Assembly: GCA_964407825.1 (NCBI GenBank)
Contig: CAYOXD010000050.1
Coordinates: 1-21,686, forward strand
Direction: 5' to 3'
DNA: 21,686 nucleotides
Origin: CAYOXD01 sp964407825
GTDB lineage: Bacteria > Desulfobacterota > Desulfobacteria > Desulfobacterales > JAFDDL01
In this document: positions 15,264 to 21,686 of the stretch, piece by piece
Position numbering within the stretch: the stretch's first letter is position 1
How the letters are laid out: every line of letters starts with the position of its first letter
Position numbers and translations under genes: made by a program
The notes under the pieces: model-generated
Database searches by the model: none
Told to the model about the DNA's origin: nothing
The model's input: only the letters and a program-made list of their open reading frames with translations

Positions 15264-15679
15264 CCCATCTGGAAAACGAGCTACCCGCCGATGCGCTGGA
15301 TGTGTATGCCAGGGCGGCCCTTGGGAGAAAGGCGCGCCATCTCGTGGTACTCGATGTTCATGAGCTGTCCTCGGTGGCGGATGCGTTTCTGATCTGCAGC
15401 GGCACCTCCCACCGGCAGGTGACCGCCATCGCCGAACACATCAAGATCGAGCTCAAGAAGCAGCGCATCTTCCCCCTCGGCGTGGAGGGCCTCAAGGAGG
15501 GCCATTGGGTGGTGATGGACTATGGCCACGTGATTATCCACATATTCTACGAACCCACCCGCCTGTTTTACGATATCGAGGGCCTCTGGTCCGATGCCAG
15601 GCGCGTGACAACCCGGAGCATGGCCGAAGCGGCCGCGCTGGAACCCACTACGGAGCAACCCAACGATGAACCGGCCTAA
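15260..15679 (+). CDS. rsfS: Ribosome silencing factor RsfS
   Basis: A 139-residue RsfS (Iojap/YbeB family), which binds L14 on the 50S subunit and blocks subunit joining when nutrients are short. The conserved DVHELSSVADAFLICSGTSHRQV and GHWVVMDYGHVIIHIF-type regions are present; the C-terminal ~25 residues are a variable tail. I start at the GTG at 15260, which overlaps the nadD stop (GTGA) and has AAAGGA eight bases upstream; the open frame extending back to 15107 lies inside nadD. nadD-rsfS adjacency is widespread in bacteria, which supports both calls. Confidence 0.95.
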   Translation: MTHLENELPADALDVYARAALGRKARHLVVLDVHELSSVADAFLICSGTSHRQVTAIAEHIKIELKKQRIFPLGVEGLKEGHWVVMDYGHVIIHIFYEPTRLFYDIEGLWSDARRVTTRSMAEAAALEPTTEQPNDEPA

Positions 15680-17210
15680 CCCACTTCTTTTAATGATTCT
15701 CGATGGATGGGGTATAAACCCCGAAACTCGGGGAAATGCCGTGTCCCAGGCCCGCACCCCCTCCTTGGATCGTCTGCAAAACACCTATCCCGGCACCCGG
15801 CTGCGCTGCTCCGGGGAAGCCGTGGGGCTTCCGCCGGGATACATGGGAAACTCCGAGGTGGGGCATCTGAACATCGGCGCCGGCCGGGTGGTCTACCAGG
15901 ACCTGATGCGTATCAACCGGGCCATTTCAGACGGCAGCTTTTTCGAAAACGAGACCTTCGGCGCCCTGATGGAGGGGGTCCGGGAGCGCGGCGGCGCCTT
16001 GCACCTCATGGGGCTGTGCTCGGACAGCGGGGTCCACAGCCACCTCGATCACCTCTACGCCCTTCTCAAGATGGCAAGGGACAGGGGACTTAAGCAGGTC
16101 TTTATCCATCCCATCATGGACGGCCGGGACAGCCCGCCGGACAGCGGCATCGGCTATCTGGACCAGGTCCGCCAACATATCGAGGCCATCGGCATCGGCC
16201 GGATCGCCACCGTTTGCGGACGGTTCTATGCCATGGACCGGGACAAGCGTTGGGAACGCACCGGCGAGGCCTATGCCCTGTACACCGAGGCAACCGGCCG
16301 AAGGGAAAGCGATCCGGGAGAGGCCGTCTCTGCTGCCTACGGCCGGGGGGAAACCGATGAATTCATCAAACCGGTGGTCCTTGTGGACGGGCAGGGATCT
16401 CCCCTGGGCCCCTTTCGGCCCGAGGACGGGCTCATCGTCTTCAACTTCCGGGCGGACCGGATGCGCCAGATCACCCGGGCCCTGATGGACCCGGACTTTG
16501 AGGCGGATTGGCGCGGCCCGCTGCCGGTGCTTTCAAGCCTGGCGTGCATGACCGTTTATGAGGAGGCCTTCGAGCTGCCCGTGGCGTTCCCGCCGGTGCG
16601 GCTCAAGAACATTCTCGGTGAGGTGCTGAGCCGCCAGGGCCTGCGCCAGCTTCGAATCGCGGAGACGGAAAAGTATGCCCATGTCACCTATTTTTTCAAC
16701 GGCGGCGAGGAGACGCCCTTTCCGCAGGAGGACCGGCAGCTCATCGCCTCCCCCCGGGAGGTGGCCACCTACGACGAAAAACCCGAGATGAGCGCCTATC
16801 TCGTGACGGACGCCCTGCTGAAGCGGCTGGAGGCCCCCCCGGACGTGATCGTCCTTAACTTCGCCAATATGGACATGGTGGGCCATACGGGCAATCTGGC
16901 CGCGGCCATCCAGGCCTGCGAGACCGTGGACGCCTGCGTGGACAGGATCGTTGCCAGAATCCGGGAGCTGGGGGGCGCCGTGCTCATCACCGCCGATCAC
17001 GGCAACGCAGAAAAGATGCTGGAGGAAAACGGCGCCGTGCACACAGCCCACACCTGCAACGAGGTCCCCCTGGTGCTGGTGGACGATACCCGGAAGGAAG
17101 TCCGCCTTCAGGAGGGCATCCTGGGCGATATCGCTCCCACGATGCTGGATATCCTCGGCATCGACGCACCGCCTGAAATGACGGGCAAGAGCCTACTGAA
17201 AGGGCAGTGA
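15666..17210 (+). CDS. gpmI: 2,3-bisphosphoglycerate-independent phosphoglycerate mutase
   Basis: A 514-residue cofactor-independent mutase, interconverting 3- and 2-phosphoglycerate in glycolysis and gluconeogenesis. The alkaline-phosphatase-type metal sites are complete: D13 (LDGWG), nucleophile S63 (GNSEVGH), D403 and H407 (DMVGH), D444/H445 (TADHGN) and H462. H124 (SGVHSH) and the substrate-binding MDGRDSPP segment (151-158) are also present. Length and motifs indicate a functional enzyme. Its start overlaps the rsfS end by 14 bases, and its stop overlaps the next gene's GTG. Confidence 0.97.
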   Translation: MNRPNPLLLMILDGWGINPETRGNAVSQARTPSLDRLQNTYPGTRLRCSGEAVGLPPGYMGNSEVGHLNIGAGRVVYQDLMRINRAISDGSFFENETFGALMEGVRERGGALHLMGLCSDSGVHSHLDHLYALLKMARDRGLKQVFIHPIMDGRDSPPDSGIGYLDQVRQHIEAIGIGRIATVCGRFYAMDRDKRWERTGEAYALYTEATGRRESDPGEAVSAAYGRGETDEFIKPVVLVDGQGSPLGPFRPEDGLIVFNFRADRMRQITRALMDPDFEADWRGPLPVLSSLACMTVYEEAFELPVAFPPVRLKNILGEVLSRQGLRQLRIAETEKYAHVTYFFNGGEETPFPQEDRQLIASPREVATYDEKPEMSAYLVTDALLKRLEAPPDVIVLNFANMDMVGHTGNLAAAIQACETVDACVDRIVARIRELGGAVLITADHGNAEKMLEENGAVHTAHTCNEVPLVLVDDTRKEVRLQEGILGDIAPTMLDILGIDAPPEMTGKSLLKGQ

Positions 17211-17746
17211 CCGTGACCGTTCAAAAACCCTATGGCTTTATAACAGACTTCATAACGGGCAAAAACCTGCCGGACATCGGGGCCGAGGCCAACCGCCAGG
17301 CCGTGGAAAAGATCCTCGTGGAAGAAAAAGGCTACCGGCCCGCCGACATCGAGGTGGCGGTGCCCCTTTCCTTCACCGTGGCGGGCGAGGCCTACCACGC
17401 CTCGGTGGATCTGGTGGTTTCGGCGGCCGGGAGGCGTGCCATGGTGATCAAATGCGCGGCAGGCTCGCTGGGCTCCAGGGAGCGGGAGATCGTCTCGGCC
17501 GGTCGGCTCCTCGATGCCCATCAGATCCCCCTCGCGGTGGTGTCCGACGGCGTCACCGCGGTGGTACTCGATACCCTGACGGGAAAGAAAAAAGGGGAGG
17601 CCCTGGCGGCCATCCCCACCCGAAGCGAGCTCGAGGACTATGTGAAAAGCCACGAGCCCGTCCCCCTTGCCGAGAAAAAACGGGATCGCGAGCAGCTCGT
17701 TTTTCGCACCTATGACATGGAAAACGTCAATATCCTGAAAAAATAG
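17207..17746 (+). CDS. HsdR-N-like protein with degenerate PD-(D/E)XK site
   Basis: A 179-residue soluble protein resembling the stand-alone type I restriction enzyme R-subunit N-terminal domain (HSDR_N type). The fold core is visible as a conserved Asp (D68, ASVDLVV) and the next strand (AMVIKC, 78-83). Where nucleases of this fold have E-x-K, this protein reads I-K-C, so the catalytic acid appears lost and nuclease activity is doubtful. No HsdM or HsdS gene is present, and it closes a housekeeping operon, so a restriction role is unlikely. GTG 17207 overlaps the gpmI stop; a GTG at 17213 has better spacing from GAAAGGG (eight bases) and may be the true start. Function unknown. Confidence 0.75.
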   Translation: MTVTVQKPYGFITDFITGKNLPDIGAEANRQAVEKILVEEKGYRPADIEVAVPLSFTVAGEAYHASVDLVVSAAGRRAMVIKCAAGSLGSREREIVSAGRLLDAHQIPLAVVSDGVTAVVLDTLTGKKKGEALAAIPTRSELEDYVKSHEPVPLAEKKRDREQLVFRTYDMENVNILKK

Positions 17747-17854
17747 ACGCTCGCTGCTGTTGACATTGTTATGACACACCAAGCAAGCGACCCGGTCAAG
17801 GGCCGCTCCTGACTTGGACCCAACCCCTCTATGAATTGCCCTGCAATTCTGACT
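17747..17854. other. Intergenic segment with weak imperfect hairpin
   Basis: No gene is visible here. GGTCAAG (17794-17800) and CTTGGACC (17813-17820) form an imperfect stem with one bulged base, a possible end for the upstream operon but without a T-run. A TTGACA at 17760-17765 has no matching -10 box. Confidence 0.25.
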
Positions 17855-17856
17855 GA

Positions 17857-18060
17857 ATCCGATTTTTCGCAGTCCCGTCCACCGCGTTACGCCATTGGAT
17901 GGATCTGTCCATCATCGTTTTCTTGCTGGTTTTCAATGCCGTGATCGGTGTTTGGGAGGAGCATGAAGCCGCCCCCCCCCCTGGAAGCCCTCATAACGCC
18001 GCTGGCCCTCAATGCCCGGCGATCTGGATGACCATGCCGACCCGTGCTCCAGCAGGTTGG
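17857..18060 (+). pseudogene. Remnant of a plasma-membrane H+-type P-ATPase (first membrane hairpin region)
   Basis: Three reading frames joined in order resemble the N-terminal membrane region of PMA-type P-ATPases. From 17857 one frame, just after a TGA, reads IRFF, then TALRHWMDLSIIV, NAVIGVWEEHEA, which matches the family pattern FFwGP..LSA..HW.DF.II..LLL.NA..GFwEE.qA, with the intervening PIPWMIE stretch missing. After a run of ten C (17972-17981) a second frame reads LEALITPLALNARRSG (17981-18028), matching the family's ALKARLALKARVLRDG, before a TGA. A third frame then gives WMTMPTR (18025-18045), matching W..vPARe. No start, phosphorylation DKTGT motif or ATP domain remains. It is a decayed fragment, identified from pattern memory rather than a search. 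Confidence 0.6.
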
Positions 18061-18179
18061 GGGGCTTGTCCCAAAAGTCGATTTAATGTTACACGCTGGA
18101 TGCAATTCTGTCATTTAAGTGCGAGCTGTCGGCTGGGCATCAGGTGGCAGTCGAATCGAACATTCTGTAGGAGTCTCCT
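18061..18179 (+). promoter_or_regulatory. cydA leader; ribosome site inside a palindrome
   Basis: No convincing sigma70 pair or FNR-type TTGAT-N4-ATCAA box was found here, so the cyd promoter is unlocated. The ribosome site AGGAG (18169-18173, six bases before the ATG) lies within the perfect palindrome TAGGAG-T-CTCCTA (18168-18180), which could partly hide it by pairing of TAGG with CCTA. Confidence 0.35.
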
Positions 18180-19715
18180 ATGATCTCAACCATGGTTGTC
18201 CATCTATGCCGCTGGCAGTTTGCCGCCACCGCCCTGTACCATTTTCTGTTTGTCCCGCTGACCCTTGGGCTGGGTTTCCTCATCGCTGCCATGGAAACCG
18301 TCTATGTCATCACCAATAAAGAAATCTATAAACAAATGACCCAGTTCTGGAGCAAGTTGTTTGCTATCAACTTTGCCCTGGGAGTGGCAACCGGACTCAC
18401 CATGGAGTTCGAGTTCGGCACCAACTGGTCCTTTTTTTCCCATTATGTCGGTGACATCTTTGGCGCACCCCTGGCTATCGAAGGGCTGATGGCATTTTTT
18501 CTGGAATCGACCTTCGTGGGACTGATGTTTTTCGGCTGGAACCGGATGGGGCGCGTCAGTCATCTGGTGGCGACTTACCTGGCGGCCCTTGGAGCGAATC
18601 TGTCGGCGCTGTGGATTCTAGTCGCCAACGCGTTCATGCAAAGTCCGGCAGGGGCTTACTTCGACCCCCTGACCATGCGGATGCAGCTGCACAGCTTTGG
18701 CCAACTCTTTTTCAGCCCCGACGCACAAAGGAAATTCGTTCATACCACCGCCGCCGGCTATGTCACTGCGAGCATTTTCGTCATGGCCATCAGCGGCTGG
18801 TACCTGCTGAAGGGCCGGCATCTGCCGCTGGCCAGACGATCCTTTCGGATTGCCGCCATTTTCGGCATCTTGTCCATCATCGCCAACATCACCCTGGGCG
18901 ATGCGCTGGGCTACCTGGTCGGTCAAATGCAGCCGAGCAAACTGGCAGCCATGGAGGCGCTCTGGAAAACCGAGCCGCCGCCGGCGGGATTCAACCTCAT
19001 TGCCTTTCCCAGCCAATCCCAACAAAAGAATCTTTTTGCCATCAAGATCCCCTACCTCCTGACCCCCTTGATCACCCACACGCTCACCCGCACCATTACA
19101 GGCATCGATGAGATCGAAAAGAAGGCCTTGCAGCGCATCAAGAACGGCATTCCAGCGCTGGTGGCACTCAAGAAATTAAATCGGGACCCCAGTGACAAAC
19201 AGGCTTTGGAACAGTTCAAGGCCCACCGGAAAGACCTCGGCTATGCCCTCCTGCTCAAGCGCTTCTCGCCTCACCAGGATGTGACGCAGGCCACCCCGGC
19301 CGATATCGAACGGGCCGCCCGGGCCACCCTTCCCGACATACCGATTGTCTTCTGGTCCTTTCGGATCATGGTGGCAGCCGGATTTGCCCTGCTGTTCCTC
19401 ATGGTCTACACGGCCTTCTCTTCCTTGAAAAACATGGTGGAACGCAGGCGGTGGCTGCTGAAGCTGCTGCCGTGGACGATCCCCCTTCCGTTCATCGCCT
19501 GCGAGGCGGGCTGGATAACGGCCGAAATGGGCCGGCAACCGTGGGCCGTTTATGGCATGCTGCCCACCTGGGAGGCCGCATCCAGCCACACGGTGGGATA
19601 CATGATTTTCTCTCTGGGCGGCTTTGTGCTGTTGTATAGTGCTTTCATAGCGGTGGAAATGGCACTGATGTTCAAATTCGCCCGCCAGGGTCCGGACGAA
19701 AATGCAAGTCGATAA
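18180..19715 (+). CDS. cydA: Cytochrome bd quinol oxidase subunit I
   Basis: A 511-residue CydA, the haem-bearing subunit that oxidises quinol and reduces oxygen to water in the inner membrane. It follows E. coli CydA closely. H21 corresponds to E. coli H19 (a high-spin haem ligand), H188 and M397 to the b558 ligands H186/M393, R395 to R391, E101/E109 to E99/E107, and E442 to E445. The Q-loop is the long form (about 250-390), with K254 and E259 at the quinol-site positions K252/E257; GRQPW is at 451-455. About nine membrane helices. The ATG at 18180 has AGGAG six bases upstream. High affinity for oxygen is a family property; in an anaerobe it would serve oxygen removal or microaerobic respiration. 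Confidence 0.97.
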   Translation: MISTMVVHLCRWQFAATALYHFLFVPLTLGLGFLIAAMETVYVITNKEIYKQMTQFWSKLFAINFALGVATGLTMEFEFGTNWSFFSHYVGDIFGAPLAIEGLMAFFLESTFVGLMFFGWNRMGRVSHLVATYLAALGANLSALWILVANAFMQSPAGAYFDPLTMRMQLHSFGQLFFSPDAQRKFVHTTAAGYVTASIFVMAISGWYLLKGRHLPLARRSFRIAAIFGILSIIANITLGDALGYLVGQMQPSKLAAMEALWKTEPPPAGFNLIAFPSQSQQKNLFAIKIPYLLTPLITHTLTRTITGIDEIEKKALQRIKNGIPALVALKKLNRDPSDKQALEQFKAHRKDLGYALLLKRFSPHQDVTQATPADIERAARATLPDIPIVFWSFRIMVAAGFALLFLMVYTAFSSLKNMVERRRWLLKLLPWTIPLPFIACEAGWITAEMGRQPWAVYGMLPTWEAASSHTVGYMIFSLGGFVLLYSAFIAVEMALMFKFARQGPDENASR

Positions 19716-19724
19716 GGAGGCATA

Positions 19725-20849
19725 ATGCATCCATATGTGGTACTCAAGATAGTCTGGTGGGGGCTTCTTCTGGTGTTGCTCATGGGCATGGCCACCATGA
19801 TGGGCATGGACATGGGAGTGGGCATGGCCCTGCGCTACGTCGCCCGCACCGATAGGGAACGCCGCACCGTGCTCAATATCATCGGCCCGCACTGGGATGG
19901 CAATCAGGTATGGTTCATCCTCGGCGGCGGAGCGATCTTCGCCGCCTGGCCAACCATTTACGCTACCGCCTTTTCCGGTCTCTACATCGTCATGCTGATT
20001 CTGCTCTGGAGCATGATCGTGCGCCCCCTGGGTTTCGAATATCGCAGTAAGCTGCCGTCCCCGCGCTGGCGCAATATCTGGGACTGGGCCCTCGTTGTCA
20101 GCGGGTTCGTGCCCATGCTGGTCTACGGTGCCGCCATGGGGAATATGCTAAAAGGGGTGCCCTTCTATTTCGATTGGGATATGGCCTCGCATTATACGGG
20201 CAGCTTCATTTGGCTCTTCAACCCCTTTTCGATTCTGGCGGGCTTTGTGGCCGTGACCATGGCCGTCTATCAAGGCTGCACCATGATCATGAACCGCGCC
20301 GAAGGGGCGATCCATGCGCGTGCCAAGCGTGCCGGAACCATCGGCGGCTGCCTCACCTTGATCTTGTTCACGGTGGCAGGCATCTGGGTCAGCCAACTGC
20401 CCGGCTACGTCATCACCGCAGGCGCGAGCCCCGACGGTATGGCCAATCCCCTCCACAAGAGCGTTGCCCTGATGGCGGGGGCCTGGTTCGACAATTTCTC
20501 CGCCCATCCCCTCCTTTGGGGGATCCCGCTCTTAACCTATGGGGCGCTCATTGCGGGTCTGTTCCTGCTGCGCCGGGATTGCTCCCATACGGCCTGGTGG
20601 CTCGGCGCCGGTGCCTGGATCGGTATCATCGGCACGGTCGGTGCCGCGATGTTCCCCTTCATGATGCCGTCCAGTTCCCACCCCGGCATGAGTCTCACGG
20701 TCTGGGACGCCTCTTCCAGCCAGTTGACCCTGACCTGGATGCTGGGCGCCGCCGTGGTGTTTGTTCCCGCCATCATTGCCTATACCAGCTGGGCCTTCTG
20801 GGTGATGCGCGGCAAGGTGAAGGAAATCGACGCGGACCATGGCTACTGA
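19725..20849 (+). CDS. cydB: Cytochrome bd quinol oxidase subunit II
   Basis: A 374-residue CydB, the pseudo-symmetric membrane partner of CydA; E. coli CydB is 379. Visible family features are the N-terminal Met-rich helix with GMDMGVG (27-33), IGPHWDGNQVWFILGGG (53-69, the conserved GPxWDGNEVW-like segment) and a C-terminal FPFMMPSS..P..SLT stretch. About eight membrane helices. AAGGAGG lies five bases before the ATG, an excellent ribosome site, and the gene starts nine bases after cydA stops, so the two are cotranscribed. Confidence 0.96.
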   Translation: MHPYVVLKIVWWGLLLVLLMGMATMMGMDMGVGMALRYVARTDRERRTVLNIIGPHWDGNQVWFILGGGAIFAAWPTIYATAFSGLYIVMLILLWSMIVRPLGFEYRSKLPSPRWRNIWDWALVVSGFVPMLVYGAAMGNMLKGVPFYFDWDMASHYTGSFIWLFNPFSILAGFVAVTMAVYQGCTMIMNRAEGAIHARAKRAGTIGGCLTLILFTVAGIWVSQLPGYVITAGASPDGMANPLHKSVALMAGAWFDNFSAHPLLWGIPLLTYGALIAGLFLLRRDCSHTAWWLGAGAWIGIIGTVGAAMFPFMMPSSSHPGMSLTVWDASSSQLTLTWMLGAAVVFVPAIIAYTSWAFWVMRGKVKEIDADHGY

Positions 20850-20877
20850 TACCGTTTCTTTCAATTAAGGATAAACG

Positions 20878-21075
20878 ATGGGTTTTTGGACTTTTCTTCT
20901 CTATTTGGCGATTGCGCTCGGGCTGCTGTTCATGTCAATGCTGCTTGGAAGCCGGGCACCCTGGTACTTTGCCTGGATACTGGGCACCGCCCTGGCCCTT
21001 GTGATCGCCATTGCCAGCGGTGTTCTGTTTGAAGCCCAGGAAGAACGCGAACAGCAGGAAAAGGGCACCCGGTAA
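20878..21075 (+). CDS. cydX: CydX-like small subunit with an extra N-terminal membrane helix
   Basis: A 65-residue protein whose residues 29-52 (WYFAWILGTALAL...GVLFE) align with E. coli CydX, a 37-residue subunit that begins MWYFAWILGTLLA and stabilises the haem groups of CydAB. Here that segment is preceded by 26 residues forming another hydrophobic helix (MGFWTFLLYLAIALGLLFMS), giving two predicted helices, and followed by a charged tail rich in Glu, Gln and Arg. The start at 20878 has TAAGGAT eight bases upstream, whereas the internal ATGs at residues 19 and 21 have no ribosome site, so the long form is preferred. It sits 28 bases after cydB and 4 before cydD. CydX identity is strong; the role of the first helix is unknown. 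Confidence 0.85.
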   Translation: MGFWTFLLYLAIALGLLFMSMLLGSRAPWYFAWILGTALALVIAIASGVLFEAQEEREQQEKGTR

Positions 21076-21079
21076 AGCC

Positions 21080-21686
21080 ATGCCGAACAATCTGGAACAG
21101 TGGCTGGGAAGGACGGCTCGGCTTACCCGGCTGCCCCTGACGCTGGCAACCGCCCTCGGCCTGCTGTCCGGGTGGGCACTGATCGGGCAGGCGTGGCTGC
21201 TCGCCAGAGTGGTGAATGGGATCATTTTCCGGCACGCCGAGCTGGCGACGGTATGGCCGTGGCTTTGGACGCTGCTCGGCGTTTTCGCCCTGCGCGCGTT
21301 GCTGGCATTGCTCAGCGAACAGGCGGCGTTCCATGCCGCGGCCGGAATCAAGGCCCGGGTCAGAGATGCCCTTTTCCGCCATCTGCAAGTGCTGGGGCCG
21401 GTCTATCTTCACAACCAAAGCAGCGGAGAACTGGCCAACACGGTGGTGGACGGGGTTGAGGCGCTCGAGGCCTATTATGCACGGTTTCTGCCGCAACTGG
21501 CGCTGGCCGCGCTGCTGCCCCTGTCCATTCTGGCCTTCGTCTTCCCCGAGGACTGGCGGGCGGGATTGATTCTGCTCATCACCGCCCCGCTCATTCCCGT
21601 TGCCATGATGTTCATCGGCAAGGGCGCCGAACAGCTCAATCAGAAGCAGTGGCGCAAATTGGCGCGCATGAGCGCGCATTTCCTGG
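21080..21686 (+). CDS. cydD: ABC transporter CydD, N-terminal part (runs off the window)
   Basis: The open frame continues to the last base, giving about 202 residues of CydD. In E. coli, CydDC exports glutathione and cysteine (and has been linked to haem) and is required to assemble cytochrome bd. The visible part is the membrane domain. It matches E. coli CydD in order: SGWALIGQAWLLARVV near 32-47, the EQAAFHAAAGIKARVR region, AYYARFLPQLALA near 131-143 (E. coli DYYARYLPQMALA), TAPLIPVAMMFIGKGA, and LARMSAHFL at the edge (E. coli LARLSGHFL). The nucleotide-binding domain and presumably cydC lie beyond the window. It begins four bases after the cydX stop, with no strong ribosome site. Confidence 0.93.
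   Translation, partial: MPNNLEQWLGRTARLTRLPLTLATALGLLSGWALIGQAWLLARVVNGIIFRHAELATVWPWLWTLLGVFALRALLALLSEQAAFHAAAGIKARVRDALFRHLQVLGPVYLHNQSSGELANTVVDGVEALEAYYARFLPQLALAALLPLSILAFVFPEDWRAGLILLITAPLIPVAMMFIGKGAEQLNQKQWRKLARMSAHFL

Noticed and set aside
17207..17746. Functional type I restriction subunit
   Set aside because: No helicase domain, no HsdM/HsdS neighbours, and the nuclease motif acid is missing.
17760..17790. TTGACA as a promoter for the cyd operon
   Set aside because: No -10 box at suitable spacing, and it is over 400 bases upstream of cydA with the ATPase relic between.
17899..18183. A 94-codon plus-strand open frame as a real small membrane protein
   Set aside because: Only its first 25 or so codons look like protein, matching a P-ATPase membrane helix, and the rest is out of frame with the continuing similarity; it is better read as part of a relic.

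Overview
The window is a GC-rich bacterial chromosome segment that most resembles the Desulfobacterota (former Deltaproteobacteria). That is inferred from the gene order rplU-rpmA-obgE-proB-proA-nadD-rsfS-gpmI, from an MglA-type GTPase, and from a receiver-domain/PilB-type ATPase fusion. No tRNA, rRNA, CRISPR array or intact insertion sequence was seen.

Region 1 (about 90-6755, minus strand) is a tight operon transcribed leftward: an MglA-like Ras-family GTPase, a soluble histidine kinase, a PilB/GspE-type ATPase with an N-terminal phospho-receiver and a probable c-di-GMP-binding MshEN segment, then the helicase gene hrpB. The first three look like one signalling module that positions and switches a type IV pilus-like or type II secretion-like motor. 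Region 2 (6932-10099) adds a CHASE2-membrane-Ser/Thr kinase on the plus strand and, convergent to it, a PilZ-domain protein with a Cys4 cluster. The first 10 kb is therefore rich in signalling by phosphorylation, GTP and probably c-di-GMP.

Region 3 (10323-17746, plus strand) is a housekeeping run behind a clear sigma70-type promoter: ribosomal proteins L21 and L27, the GTPase Obg, proline synthesis (ProB, ProA; proA may have its own promoter), NAD synthesis (NadD), the ribosome silencing factor RsfS, phosphoglycerate mutase GpmI, and a small HsdR-N-like protein that seems to have lost its nuclease residues. Many junctions overlap by 4-14 bases, implying translational coupling.

Region 4 (17747-18179) holds no intact gene. 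It contains a decayed fragment of a plasma-membrane H+-type P-ATPase, broken around a run of ten C. Region 5 (18180-21686, plus strand) is a cytochrome bd quinol oxidase operon of the long Q-loop (E. coli) type: cydA, cydB, an unusual two-helix CydX-like small subunit, and the start of cydD, which runs off the window. The relic and the enterobacterial-type oxidase genes together suggest a recombination junction and possibly an acquired oxygen-defence or respiration block in an otherwise anaerobic lineage. That last point is inference.
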